Shown: positions 27,914 through 36,670 of the stretch, one piece after another | Layout of the letters: each line of letters opens with the position of its first letter | How positions within the stretch are numbered: the stretch's first letter is position 1 | Source: Streptomyces lincolnensis | GTDB lineage: Bacteria > Actinomycetota > Actinomycetes > Streptomycetales > Streptomycetaceae | DNA length: 64,000 bases | Assembly: GCF_021173675.1 (NCBI RefSeq) | Contig: NZ_JAIHON010000006.1 | Coordinates: 655,279 to 719,278 of the forward strand | Reading direction: 5' to 3' | Position numbers and translations under genes: made by a program | Notes under the pieces: model-generated | What the model saw: the letters and a program-made list of their open reading frames with translations, nothing else | Databases searched by the model: none | What the model was told of the DNA's origin: nothing

Positions 27914-29942
27914 AGGCGGGTGGGACGACGACCGGGGCCAGGCCGGAGAAGGACTCCGTGCCGTCGGCGGCGACGACCGAGAGGACGTAGTGGCTGGTGG
28001 TCGCGGACGGGGTCGCCGGGTCGGTCCAGGTGCGGGTGTCGGCGGCCAGGGGGACGTCGGTGAGGCGGACGTACTGGTCGCTCGTGCGGTCGTAGCGGTA
28101 CACGTGGAAGCCGGACGCGGGCACGCAGCCGGTCGCGCAGGTCCAGGTGAGGGACGCGCTGCCGGCGTCGTTCGTGGCGGACAGGGTCCAGGCCGCGGTG
28201 TTCGCGGGGGCGTGGTTCGGGGTGAGGTGGAACTCGTTGACGCTGACGTTGGCGACGACCTCGGCGGGGTTGCCGGACAGCGTGTAGAGGGAGTTGTTCC
28301 GCTTGTCCACCGCGTCCACGAAGTAGACCCAGTTCTCGTCGTCCGGCACCTGCACGTCGACGTACCGGGTCGTCCCGGGCGGGAGGGTGGCGAGCGACTC
28401 GTAGGTGCTGGTGTCACGGGGGTCGGTGGCCCGGAGCACGTGGTAAAGGGCGAGGTCAGTGGCGGGGCTCTCGTCCCACTGGAGGACCGTGCCGTACTCC
28501 GTGCTCGTGTGGGCGAGGCCGGTGACGGCCGGTGGCGGGGTCGTGTCCCGCAGGCCCGTGTGGACCGTGGCCGAGGGCGCCGATTCGCGGCCCGCGCTGT
28601 CGACGCTGGTGACGTAGTAGGCGTAGGCGACGTGCGGCACGGCCGAGTAGTCGGTGCAGCCGTACTGCGGGTAGTAGTCGGACTCGTGGCCCGTGCGGTA
28701 CGTCTCGCAGGTGATCCGCACCGGGACGGCGTCCGGGTCGGACGGCTCCCAGCGGTAGGCGCGGTACTGCGTCGGCGCCGCCTTCGACGTCGTCCAGCGC
28801 AGCTCGACCCCGGTCTCCGCCGCGTTGGTGCCCGGGGTCTCCATGGTGGGCACGGCCAGCGGGCGGGCGAGGGAGAGGATCTGGGAGGAGGCGGTGTTGC
28901 CGGCGGGGTCCCTCGCGACGACCTTGTAGTACGAGGTCTCCCCGTAGGGCGCGGTCTCGTCGGTGCGGCTCGAACCGTAGGAGATGCCGAGCTTCTCGAA
29001 CGGGCCGGTGGCGGAGACGGCCCGGTAGACGTCGTACCTGATGTCGAAGAGATCGTCCTGCCAGTCCAGCTCGACCCCGCGCACCGGGTCGTCCGTCGCG
29101 GTCACGACCGGCGTCAGCGGGGCCGTCCGGTCGACCGTGGTGACGAGCTGGTCCGTGCTGCCCGCCGACTCGTTGCCGGCCCGGTCCACCGCCCGGACCT
29201 CGTAGTAGTACGCGGCACCGGTGGGCCGCAGGCCCTCGGTGAACGAGGTGCCGGTGAGCGGGTCGCCGCCGCTGACCCGGAAGTACTCGGTGCGGCCCTT
29301 GTCCCGGCGGTAGACGCGGTATCCGGCGAGGTCCATCTCCTTGTTCTTCGCCCAGGTGACCTTCGCCTTGCCGGTGGCGGGGTCGTACGTGACGGCGGCG
29401 CCCGTGGGTGTGAGGGGCTTGACCTTGTCGACCGTTGCCGAAGTCCTGGGCGTGTAGCCGAACTTGACCCTCGCGCTGCCGGTCCAGTTCACGTAGTCCA
29501 CGCGGAGGGTGTGCTTGCCCGACGGGATCGTGACGTTGACCGTCTTGGAGACCGTGGTGGAGGTGTTCTTCCACAGGTCGATCTTGCGGACGCCGTCGAG
29601 GTAGACGCGGATGCCGTCGAGACCGGAGGCGGCGAGCGTGAACGGCCCGCCGGAGCCGAAGTCCCTCGTCACGGCGTACCGGACGCCGAAGTTGTTCGTC
29701 GGCAGGCCGGAGACGGGCGCGCCGGCCCACGTCTGGTCGATCGCGTTGTCGCAGTCCGTCTTCTTCGGGGTGCCGGAAAACGTCGTATTCGCGAAGAACT
29801 GCCGCTTGTAGACCGGGGATGTGCAGGTCGTCGCGGCGGAGGCGGGTGCGGCGGTGACGGCGAGCAGGCCGCCTGCGGTGGCGAGGGCGACGGCGGTCGC
29901 TGTCGTGGCAGTCGCGGCGGTCGTGCGTCTGGCTGGATTCAT
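27912..29942 (-). CDS. Secreted PA14/fibronectin-III protein (paralogue A)
   Basis: 676 residues from an ATG (MNPARRTTAAT) with AAGGAC upstream; the frame is open to 29966. Signal peptide (cleavage near APASAATT), the shared PA14-like domain (about 35-165), then five FnIII-like repeats (GYRVYRRDKG, RYDVYRAVS, QYRAYRWEP, LYHVLRATD, GFHVYRYDR). The sequence ends PVVVPPA with no anchor signal. First gene of the A-B operon, whose leader has an 18-bp perfect inverted repeat and the GTACAACC motif. Confidence 0.85.
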   Translation of the reverse strand: MNPARRTTAATATTATAVALATAGGLLAVTAAPASAATTCTSPVYKRQFFANTTFSGTPKKTDCDNAIDQTWAGAPVSGLPTNNFGVRYAVTRDFGSGGPFTLAASGLDGIRVYLDGVRKIDLWKNTSTTVSKTVNVTIPSGKHTLRVDYVNWTGSARVKFGYTPRTSATVDKVKPLTPTGAAVTYDPATGKAKVTWAKNKEMDLAGYRVYRRDKGRTEYFRVSGGDPLTGTSFTEGLRPTGAAYYYEVRAVDRAGNESAGSTDQLVTTVDRTAPLTPVVTATDDPVRGVELDWQDDLFDIRYDVYRAVSATGPFEKLGISYGSSRTDETAPYGETSYYKVVARDPAGNTASSQILSLARPLAVPTMETPGTNAAETGVELRWTTSKAAPTQYRAYRWEPSDPDAVPVRITCETYRTGHESDYYPQYGCTDYSAVPHVAYAYYVTSVDSAGRESAPSATVHTGLRDTTPPPAVTGLAHTSTEYGTVLQWDESPATDLALYHVLRATDPRDTSTYESLATLPPGTTRYVDVQVPDDENWVYFVDAVDKRNNSLYTLSGNPAEVVANVSVNEFHLTPNHAPANTAAWTLSATNDAGSASLTWTCATGCVPASGFHVYRYDRTSDQYVRLTDVPLAADTRTWTDPATPSATTSHYVLSVVAADGTESFSGLAPVVVPPA

Positions 29943-29952
29943 GCGTCCTTCA

Positions 29953-29995
29953 GTCCTGATCGTCAACGGCGGGCAAAGCCGTTGACGATCAGGAC
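29953..29995 (-). promoter_or_regulatory. Leader hairpin of the A-B operon
   Basis: Perfect 18-bp inverted repeat (29953-29970 / 29978-29995, 7-nt loop) ending about 10 nt upstream of the start codon of paralogue A. Too close to the ribosome-binding site to be neutral: it could act as a translational or transcriptional attenuator or as a protein-binding site. Confidence 0.7.
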
Positions 29996-30012
29996 CGACG
30001 AGCCCGCGGATT

Positions 30013-30022
30013 GGTTGTACGG
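30013..30022 (-). promoter_or_regulatory. CCGTACAACC motif upstream of the A-B operon
   Basis: Minus-strand CCGTACAACC, 80 nt before the start codon of paralogue A; third copy of the shared motif. Confidence 0.5.
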
Positions 30023-30200
30023 GACTTTTGGGCTTGTTCGCCGTCCTTCGTCGCCCCTGGGGGCGGCGACCTTCACAGAAGCCGCACGTATTAACGTTGC
30101 TATCTCAATAAGTGATTGCTCCTTGACGGCTCGGTGAAGGCCGCGTTGGCTTCCCTTCACCTGGGTCGCGATACGCACCCTCGTCCGGAAGGCAAGCGCA

Positions 30201-31319
30201 GTGAACACCCGTACCCGTCGTACCGCCATAGCAGTGGCCGCAGGATCCCTCATGCTCTCGCTGACCGCTTGTGGCGCACTGGGCGTGAGCGGGACCAGCA
30301 GCGAGGCGAGCCCGACCAAGGGCAATGACATCACCGTCGGCGTACTGATGCCGGAGAAGACGAACACGCGGTACGAGGAGTTCGACTACCCGATCATTCA
30401 GCAGAAGGTCAAGTCCCTCACCGACGGTCAGGGCAAGACCGTCTACGCCAACGGCGAGGCCGACGCGAAGAAGCAGATCCAGCAGATGGAACAGATGATC
30501 GCCGACAAGGTCGACGTGATCCTGCTGGACGCGGTCGACGCCAAGACCATCGCGGACACCGTGCGGAAGGCCAAGGACGCGGGTATCCCGGTCATCGCCT
30601 ACGACCGGCTGGCCGAGGGCCCGATCGACGCGTACGTCTCCTTCGACAACGAGCTCGTCGGCGAGGTCCAGGGCCGCTCCATCATGGAGGCCCTGGGTGG
30701 CGACACCGACACCTCCACCAAGATCGTCATGGTGAACGGCTCGCCCACCGACCCCAACGCCGGGCAGTTCAAGGCGGGCGCGCTCTCCGAGCTCAACGGC
30801 AAGGTGACGATCGCCAAGACCTACGACGTGGACGGCTGGAAGCCGGAGATCGCCGAGTCCGACATGGCCAAGGCGATCGAGGCGATCGGCAAGGGCAACA
30901 TCGCCGCCGTCTACTCCGCCAACGACGCCATGGCGGGCGGTGTCATCAAGGCCCTGGAGGCCGCGGGCGTGACCGAGCTGCCGCCGATCACCGGCCAGGA
31001 CGCGGAACTCACCGCCGTGCAGCGGATCGTCGCGGGCGAGCAGTACATGAGCGTCTACAAGCCGTACCCGCAGGAGGCCGAGGCCGCCGCGGAGATGGCG
31101 GTGGCGCGGGTGCAGGGCAAGGGCATCCAGTTCGACGCCCTCGCCTCCGACCGCGTCGACAGCCCCACCGACAAGGACATCCCGGCCCAGCTGGTCCCCG
31201 TGGTGGCCCTGACGAAGGACAACATCAAGTCCACCGTGATCGCCGACGGCATCTACAAGGTGTCCGACATCTGCACCGCGAAGTACGAGAGCGCGTGCCA
31301 GTCGGCGAAGCTGAAGTAG
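30201..31319 (+). CDS. Sugar ABC transporter substrate-binding lipoprotein (XylF/RbsB type)
   Basis: 372 residues from GTG with GGAAGG upstream. Lipoprotein signal peptide with lipobox LTAC (Cys24), then a type 1 periplasmic-binding fold: ITVGVLMPEKTNTRYEEFD, VDVILLDAVDAKTI, AGIPVIAYDRL, YVSFDNELVG, IAAVYSANDAMAGGVIKAL, ITGQDAEL. The pattern is closest to xylose/multiple-sugar binding proteins (XylF, ChvE). No ATPase or permease gene is adjacent, so it must work with a transporter elsewhere or as a receptor. Sugar not determinable. Confidence 0.9.
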   Translation: MNTRTRRTAIAVAAGSLMLSLTACGALGVSGTSSEASPTKGNDITVGVLMPEKTNTRYEEFDYPIIQQKVKSLTDGQGKTVYANGEADAKKQIQQMEQMIADKVDVILLDAVDAKTIADTVRKAKDAGIPVIAYDRLAEGPIDAYVSFDNELVGEVQGRSIMEALGGDTDTSTKIVMVNGSPTDPNAGQFKAGALSELNGKVTIAKTYDVDGWKPEIAESDMAKAIEAIGKGNIAAVYSANDAMAGGVIKALEAAGVTELPPITGQDAELTAVQRIVAGEQYMSVYKPYPQEAEAAAEMAVARVQGKGIQFDALASDRVDSPTDKDIPAQLVPVVALTKDNIKSTVIADGIYKVSDICTAKYESACQSAKLK

Positions 31320-31409
31320 GCCGGGGCGCGGGTCCGCCGCAGGGCTGTCGTAGCGCCGTGTCCGATTCGTTCAAGACGGCACCGGTGGCGGCTTCGTAGC
31401 GTCGGCCCC

Positions 31410-31829
31410 ATGGAGACTTCCGCTTCCCGGCACATCGCCGTCCACATCGGCCGTCCCGCCGAGGACGTCTACGACTACGCGGCCCAGCCCTCCCGCTGGC
31501 CCGAGTGGGCCAGGGGACTGGGGCACTCCATGGAGAGGGCCGAGGGGGGATGGATCGCCGAGTCGTCGGTTCTGGGACGGGTCGGGGTCGTCTTCACGCC
31601 ACGGAACGACTTCGGCGTACTCGACCACGACGTGACCCTGCCCTCCGGTGAGGTCGTCCACAACCCGGTGCGGGTGATCGTGGACGGCGACGGGTGCGAG
31701 GTGGTGTTCACGCTGCGCAGGCGGCAGGGGATGAGTGACGAGGAGTTCCGGGGCGACGAGGAGGCGGTGTTCGCCGACCTCGTCGCCCTCAAGCGGGTGA
31801 TGGAGCGGGGGCTCACCCCACGCGCGTGA
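31410..31829 (+). CDS. SRPBCC (START-like) domain protein
   Basis: 139 residues: HIAVHIGRPAEDVYDYAAQPSRWPEWARGLG is the usual polyketide-cyclase/SRPBCC opening; a helix-grip fold with a small-molecule pocket is expected. Function unknown. Its last 17 nt overlap the convergent transglutaminase gene. Confidence 0.8.
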   Translation: METSASRHIAVHIGRPAEDVYDYAAQPSRWPEWARGLGHSMERAEGGWIAESSVLGRVGVVFTPRNDFGVLDHDVTLPSGEVVHNPVRVIVDGDGCEVVFTLRRRQGMSDEEFRGDEEAVFADLVALKRVMERGLTPRA

Positions 31830-32655
31830 ACTCCACCGTCACCTCGGGCGGGCCGCCCGCGACGCCGCGGTAGACGCCCTTGTGCGGGGTGACGTCGTCG
31901 TAGTCGCGGCCGCGGCCCACGACGACGTGGGACTCGTCGGCGCGGGTGCGGTTGGTGGGGTCGTAGCCGCACCAGTCGCCCGCCCAGTACTCGACCCAGG
32001 CGTGGCTCTGGCCGGCGACGGGGCGGTGCAGTTCCGCCTCGCGCTCGGGGTGGAGGTAGCCGGAGACGTACCGGGCCGGCAGCCCGAGGCCGCGCAGCAG
32101 GGCGAGGGTGACGTGGGCGATCTCCTGGCAGACGCCCGCGCCCTGCTCCCAGGCCTCGGCGGCGGAGGTGTTCACCGTGCTGGTGCCCGGCAGGTAGGAC
32201 ACCCGGTCCGCGACCATCGAGGAGACGGTGACGACGGTCTCGTGCGGGTCGAGGCCCGCCGCAGCCTGCCGCGCCCGCTCCACGAGCTCCGCCGGCATCG
32301 TCGTACGAGGGGTCGGGCTCGCGAACTCCGACAGGCGGGAACGGGCGGTCTGTTCGGCGATCTCCGCCCAGGAGGGTGCCGTCGGGAGCCCGCCCGGGGG
32401 GTGGGTCTCGACCAGGCTCGACGCGGTGATGGTGAGGTCGGCGTGCGGGTCCATCAGGTCGAAGCCGGTGACCTGGGTGCCCCAGTAGTCCCAGTACGAC
32501 CAGGTGGTGGCCGTCGGGCTGACAGTGACCCGGGCGTCCAGGGTGGTCTGGCCGGGCAGGGTCAGCGGGGTCATGCGGACCTCGTTGTGGGAGGAGACCG
32601 CGGCCTGGGCGTACGCGACCCGCGTGATGTGCCGGATGCGGAGGCGACGAGCCAT
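31813..32655 (-). CDS. Transglutaminase-like cysteine protease
   Basis: 280 residues. An N-terminal beta domain (RLRIRHITRVAYAQAAVSSH, 'bacterial transglutaminase N-terminal' type) precedes the papain-like catalytic core with Cys175 (GAGVCQEIAH), His218 (SHAWVEYW) and Asp232 (YDPTN) all present. Last gene of the cassette ATP-grasp / alpha-E / transglutaminase; separated from the alpha-E gene by 1 nt. Family knowledge (comparative genomics of amide-forming systems) links this trio to peptide tagging or modification; the substrate is unknown. Confidence 0.92.
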   Translation of the reverse strand: MARRLRIRHITRVAYAQAAVSSHNEVRMTPLTLPGQTTLDARVTVSPTATTWSYWDYWGTQVTGFDLMDPHADLTITASSLVETHPPGGLPTAPSWAEIAEQTARSRLSEFASPTPRTTMPAELVERARQAAAGLDPHETVVTVSSMVADRVSYLPGTSTVNTSAAEAWEQGAGVCQEIAHVTLALLRGLGLPARYVSGYLHPEREAELHRPVAGQSHAWVEYWAGDWCGYDPTNRTRADESHVVVGRGRDYDDVTPHKGVYRGVAGGPPEVTVEFTRVG

Positions 32656-32656
32656 C

Positions 32657-33589
32657 TCAGGCTCCTTCCTGGGCCCACTCGACGGGCCCCTGGTTGGGGA
32701 AGAACCGCTGCTCCACCGCGTCCGCGGACGCCATGCAGGCCTGCTGCAAGTCCCGAAGGAGAAGGGGCAGTTGGTCTTCCAGGGCCTGGGAGTCGAGGTA
32801 CTCCAGGCGGGTGCGCAGCCGGCCGATCGGGCGGCGGGCCGGGTCCTGGCGGGGGCGGCCGAGCGCGGACAGGCACTCCTCGGCCGTGGTCAGCGCGTGC
32901 AGCGCCGAGCGCGGGAAGTCCCGGTCCAGGAGCAGGAACTGGGCGACCCGCGGGGTGTCGCCGAAGCCGCTGTGCACGCGCGCGTACGCCTCGTCGGCAC
33001 CGGACGCGCTCAGCAGCGTCGGCCAGTCCGGCGCGTGCGCGGCGTCCAGCACGCGCACCGACAGCAGTCGTACGGTCATGTCCACCCGCTCCAGGCTGCG
33101 GCCCAGCACCACGAAACGCCAGCTGTCGTCGCGGCTCATGGTGGAGTCGGCCAGGCCGAAGAAGAGCGCGGCCCGGCGCCGGACCAGTTCCAGGTAGGCG
33201 TAGGGGCCGGTGCGGCGGGCCGCCAGGCGCTGGTCGGCGAGGGCGTGCCAGGTCGAGTTCAGGCACTCCCACATCTCCGAGGAGACCGCCTCGCGGGCGC
33301 TGCGGGCGTTCAGCCGGGCCGCGCCGAGCGCGCCCTCGATGGAGCAGGTGGAGTGCGCGTCGAAGGCCAGCTGGTCCAGCACCTGCTGCATGTCGACGCG
33401 CTCGTCACCGGCGTCGACGCCGAGGATCGCGTACAACGACCGGCAGGCCACGTCCTCGTCGCGCCAGGGGTCCTCCAGCAGGCGGTGCAGATAGGCGTCG
33501 AGGATGCGGCCGGTGGCGTCCGCCCGCTCGACGTACCGGCCGGTCCAGGTCAGCGCCTCGGCTATCCGGGAGAGGATCACGTCGCTCAC
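32657..33589 (-). CDS. Alpha-E domain protein
   Basis: 310 residues from a GTG that overlaps the ATP-grasp stop (GTGA). The family opening ILSRIAEALTWTGRYVERAD and the all-helical pattern with repeated Glu/Arg helices (ALFFGLADSTMSRDDSWRFV, GRSLERVDMTVRLL) identify an Alpha-E protein. Its biochemical role is unknown; it is almost always encoded with a circularly permuted ATP-grasp and a transglutaminase, suggesting a scaffold or partner enzyme. Frame is open upstream into the ATP-grasp gene, but the homology begins at 33589. Confidence 0.92.
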   Translation of the reverse strand: MSDVILSRIAEALTWTGRYVERADATGRILDAYLHRLLEDPWRDEDVACRSLYAILGVDAGDERVDMQQVLDQLAFDAHSTCSIEGALGAARLNARSAREAVSSEMWECLNSTWHALADQRLAARRTGPYAYLELVRRRAALFFGLADSTMSRDDSWRFVVLGRSLERVDMTVRLLSVRVLDAAHAPDWPTLLSASGADEAYARVHSGFGDTPRVAQFLLLDRDFPRSALHALTTAEECLSALGRPRQDPARRPIGRLRTRLEYLDSQALEDQLPLLLRDLQQACMASADAVEQRFFPNQGPVEWAQEGA

Positions 33590-35136
33590 TGCTGCTGCGC
33601 CCCTTCCTGTACGACGGTGGGGGTGCCGTCGGGTCCGAGCTGGCGCGGTGCCACCTCGGGCAGGCCGCCCTCGCCCTCGGCGGCGGGGGCCGGTGGCTCG
33701 GCAGGGCCTTCGGCCAGTACCCAGGTGTCCTTGGAGCCGCCGCCCTGGCTGGAGTTGACGATCAGGTTGCCCTCCTGGAGGGCGACCCGGGTCAGGCCGC
33801 CGGGCAGGACCCAGACATCGTTGCCGTCGTTGACGGCGAAGGGGCGCAGGTCGATGTGGCGCGGAGCCATGCGTTCGCCCGCGAGGGTGGGGGAGGTGGA
33901 CAGGGCGACCGGCCGCTGGGCGATGAAGCCGCGCGGATCGGCGATGACGGCCTTCCGGGTCCGATCCAGGGTGGCCGCGTCGGCCTTGGGGCCGATGACG
34001 ATGCCCTGCCCGCCGGCCCCGTCGACGGGCTTGACGACCAGCTGGTCGATCTGGTCGAGGACGGCCTCCAGCTGGCCCGGCTCGTCCGGCCGGAACGACT
34101 CCACGTTGGGAAGAATCGGTTCCTCGGAGAGGTAGTACCGGATCAGGTCGGGGACGTAGGTGTAGAGCAGCTTGTCGTCCGCGATGCCGTTGCCGACCGC
34201 GTTGGCGAGGGTGACGTGTCCGGCCAGGGCCGCGCTCATGATGCCGGGGCAGCCGATCACCGAGTCGGGGCGGAAGTGGAGCGGATCGAGGAAGTCGTCG
34301 TCCAGGCGCCGGTATACGACATGGACGGGCACCTCGCCGCGGGTGGTCCGCATCCACACGCGATTGCCGCGGCACACCAGGTCGTGCCCCTCCACCAGCT
34401 GCACGCCCATCAGCCGCGCGAGCAGGGCGTGTTCGAAGTAGGCCGCGTTGCTGGGGCCGGGGGTCAGCACGACCACCCGCGGGTCCTGGGTGCCGTCGGG
34501 CGCGGCGGCGCGCAGGGCGGCGAGCAGCCGCTGGGCGTACCCGTCGACGGGCAGGACGTGCTGCTCGGCGAAGAGGGAGGGGAAGATCCGGGTCATCGCG
34601 CGCCGGTTCTCGATGACGTACGACACCCCGCTGGGCACCCGGACGTTGTCCTCCAGGACCCGGAAGTCCCCGGCCTCGTCGCGGACGAGGTCGATGCCGG
34701 CGACATGGATGCGGACGCCGCCCGGTGGCTCGACGCCGTGGGCCGCGCGATGGAAGTGCGGGGAGTGCAGGAGCAGCCGCCAGGGCACGACACCGTCCTC
34801 GAAGGCACGGGCGGGTCCGTAGGCGTCGGCGAGGTAGGCCTCCAGGGCCCTGACTCTCTGGCTCACCCCGCGTTGTATGAGATCCCATTCGAGGGCGTCG
34901 AGGATCCTGGGCACGAGATCCAGCGGCCAGGGCCGCTCCTCGCCCGCGAAGGCGTAGGTCACGCCGCGGTCCGTGAAGGCGCGGGCCATCTGGTCGGCCC
35001 GGAACCTCAGTTCGCTCGGCTCGATCGGCTGAAGCGCAGCCAGTACCGGCTCATAGGCGGTCCTGACCTCACCTGGCCGCTCAAACATCTCGTCCCACGC
35101 GTCGGCCAACGCGTACGCGTCAAATATGTCCGCCAT
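33586..35136 (-). CDS. Circularly permuted ATP-grasp protein
   Basis: 516 residues of the 'circularly permuted ATP-grasp type 2' family: DIFDAYALADAWDEMF, DLVRDEAGDFRVLEDNVRVPSG, VVVLTPGPSNAAYFEH, VVKPVDGAGGQGIVIGP (nucleotide-binding lysine and glycine loop), HIDLRPFAV, LIVNSSQGGGSKDTWV. ATP-grasp enzymes ligate carboxylates to amines via acyl-phosphates, so a peptide-bond-forming reaction is expected. The C-terminal ~45 residues are a Pro/Glu/Ala tail. First gene of the coupled cassette; a 15-bp palindrome lies 17 bp upstream. Confidence 0.93.
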   Translation of the reverse strand: MADIFDAYALADAWDEMFERPGEVRTAYEPVLAALQPIEPSELRFRADQMARAFTDRGVTYAFAGEERPWPLDLVPRILDALEWDLIQRGVSQRVRALEAYLADAYGPARAFEDGVVPWRLLLHSPHFHRAAHGVEPPGGVRIHVAGIDLVRDEAGDFRVLEDNVRVPSGVSYVIENRRAMTRIFPSLFAEQHVLPVDGYAQRLLAALRAAAPDGTQDPRVVVLTPGPSNAAYFEHALLARLMGVQLVEGHDLVCRGNRVWMRTTRGEVPVHVVYRRLDDDFLDPLHFRPDSVIGCPGIMSAALAGHVTLANAVGNGIADDKLLYTYVPDLIRYYLSEEPILPNVESFRPDEPGQLEAVLDQIDQLVVKPVDGAGGQGIVIGPKADAATLDRTRKAVIADPRGFIAQRPVALSTSPTLAGERMAPRHIDLRPFAVNDGNDVWVLPGGLTRVALQEGNLIVNSSQGGGSKDTWVLAEGPAEPPAPAAEGEGGLPEVAPRQLGPDGTPTVVQEGAQQQ

Positions 35137-35153
35137 GGGGGGACGTTAGAGGC

Positions 35154-35168
35154 GGTACGTAACGTACC
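35154..35168. promoter_or_regulatory. Palindromic operator candidate upstream of ATP-grasp cassette
   Basis: GGTACGTAACGTACC, a perfect 15-bp palindrome with central A, 17 bp before the ATP-grasp start and in the 68-bp gap after the DUF418 gene. Compatible with a homodimeric repressor site; no linked regulator is identified. Confidence 0.5.
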
Positions 35169-35204
35169 GATCACCCGGCGGTTTCGTGCGCTTGACGTGA
35201 TCCG

Positions 35205-36386
35205 TCAGCGGTCCGCGCGCTCCCGTGGCCGCCCCGCCAGGGTGACCGCCCGCAGCAGCCACTCGGCGGGCCCGTACCGAAAGCGCCCCAACCACAGGGA
35301 AGAGAGGGCGAGTTGGGCGGCGAGCACGGCGCCCACGAGCACCATCAGGGTGGCGGTGCCCAGCCGGCCGTAGAGCGAGAGACCGTATGCGGTGGCCAGC
35401 ACGGTCATGATCACGGACTGCGCCAGGTAGTTCGTCAGCGCCATCCGGCCCGCCGGGGCGAGCAGCCGCACGGCCCCCTCTCCGGCCGGCGAGCGCAGCA
35501 GGAGCAGGAAGAGGCAGACGTACGCGGCCGACAGCGCGGGTGCCGTGAGCATGCCTACGGCGATCCCCAGGAACTGCCAGCGTTCGCCCAGGGGGCCCTG
35601 GGAGGCGGAGGCGTAGAAGACGGCTCCGGGGACGCCGACGGCCAGGCCGAGGGCGGTGATCCGGACCAACCGGGAGCGGCTCGTACGGTCGTGGCCGAGC
35701 AGGTCCCGCCTGCCCGCGGCCAGGCCGACGAGGAAGGCGGCGAGAATCCCGGGGGCCATGACGACGATGCCGAGGACGGCGTCGGGGAACCGGTCCAGGT
35801 TCGCCTGGACGACGGTGGCCGCGTCGCCGCGATAGGCCGCCACGGCCGCCGCGATCGTCCCCGGCTCCGTGCCGCCCTCCTCCGGCACCCCCAGCGCGAG
35901 GACGCCCAGCCCGGTCAGGAGCGCGCCGAAGACGCCGTAGATCCAGCAGGCGGTGCGCACCGCGGTCCTCGGCGAGATCCGCCGGGCCCACAGCAGGACG
36001 AGCCCCAGCAGGCCGTACGCCATGAGGATGTCGCCGGTGTACAGCAGCACGGCGTGCGCCACGCCCAGCACCAGCAGGCCCAGCGACCGCCGCAGGAACC
36101 GGGCCGTGAACCGCGCTCCGGCCCGCTCGGCGGAGGCCTCCTGGAGGGTGAAGCTGTAGCCGAACAGGAAGGAGAACAGCAGATAGAACTTGGCGGTCGC
36201 CACCGCCTTCACCAGCCACAGCGCGACCTCGTCCACCACGGCGGCACCGGGCTCGCGAACCCCCTCCGCCGCATAGGGGTCCATGATCTGCGTGCTGTTC
36301 ACCACGAGGATGCCGAGCAGCGCGAAACCCCGTAACGCGTCGACGGCCGGCAGCCGCCGGACGGCCGCCGTGGTGTCCGGGTTCAT
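35205..36386 (-). CDS. DUF418 family multipass membrane protein
   Basis: 393 residues from the ATG giving MNPDTTAAVRRLPAVDALRGFALLGILVVN, with GGAGG upstream (an ATG at 36419 is less likely). The opening RGFALLGILVVN, the central GxxxLYTGDIL and the C-terminal GRMALTNYLAQS are DUF418 hallmarks; about ten helices are predicted. The family is related to acyltransferase-3-like membrane proteins; function unproven. It sits upstream of, and in line with, the ATP-grasp cassette. Confidence 0.88.
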   Translation of the reverse strand: MNPDTTAAVRRLPAVDALRGFALLGILVVNSTQIMDPYAAEGVREPGAAVVDEVALWLVKAVATAKFYLLFSFLFGYSFTLQEASAERAGARFTARFLRRSLGLLVLGVAHAVLLYTGDILMAYGLLGLVLLWARRISPRTAVRTACWIYGVFGALLTGLGVLALGVPEEGGTEPGTIAAAVAAYRGDAATVVQANLDRFPDAVLGIVVMAPGILAAFLVGLAAGRRDLLGHDRTSRSRLVRITALGLAVGVPGAVFYASASQGPLGERWQFLGIAVGMLTAPALSAAYVCLFLLLLRSPAGEGAVRLLAPAGRMALTNYLAQSVIMTVLATAYGLSLYGRLGTATLMVLVGAVLAAQLALSSLWLGRFRYGPAEWLLRAVTLAGRPRERADR

Positions 36387-36415
36387 GGTGCCTCCCTCCA
36401 CTTCCCTTGCTGTGG

Positions 36416-36670
36416 TCATAGAGGTGTGCTGCCGACCATGAGGATCTTGATCGATACTCTGGAGCCGTCGATCTCGTACGTGGCCCGGTAGGTACCAACG
36501 CGTAGCCGCCGCAGGCTGGTGGAGCCGAGCTTGCTGCTCGCAGCGGGCTCCGGATCGTCGGCGAGCGCATTGATCGCTTTGAGGAGTGGCTTTACGGCAT
36601 TGCCGTCACGGGCCTTGAGCCGTTTGAGGCCTTCGGAAGCGGGCCTTTCCCAGATGATGGTGTAGCTCAA
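36416..36670 (-). CDS. RelE/ParE-type toxin
   Basis: 84 residues from a TTG that overlaps the upstream stop (TTGA). Pattern matches RelE/ParE: SYTIIWERPASEGLKRLKARDG, INALADDPEP, STSLRRLRVGTYRATYEID, VSIKILMVG. Canonical RelE cleaves ribosomal mRNA and ParE poisons gyrase; which activity applies is not readable. The upstream partner gene is an unusual candidate antitoxin. Confidence 0.85.
   Translation of the reverse strand: MSYTIIWERPASEGLKRLKARDGNAVKPLLKAINALADDPEPAASSKLGSTSLRRLRVGTYRATYEIDGSRVSIKILMVGSTPL

Noticed and set aside
27843..30137. Long plus-strand frames opposite the PA14/FnIII genes
   Set aside because: Mirror frames of repeated domains; the minus-strand genes have signal peptides, domains and ribosome-binding sites.
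31882..35373. 1163-codon plus-strand frame opposite the ATP-grasp cassette
   Set aside because: No recognisable protein; the minus-strand genes have intact catalytic motifs and coupled starts.
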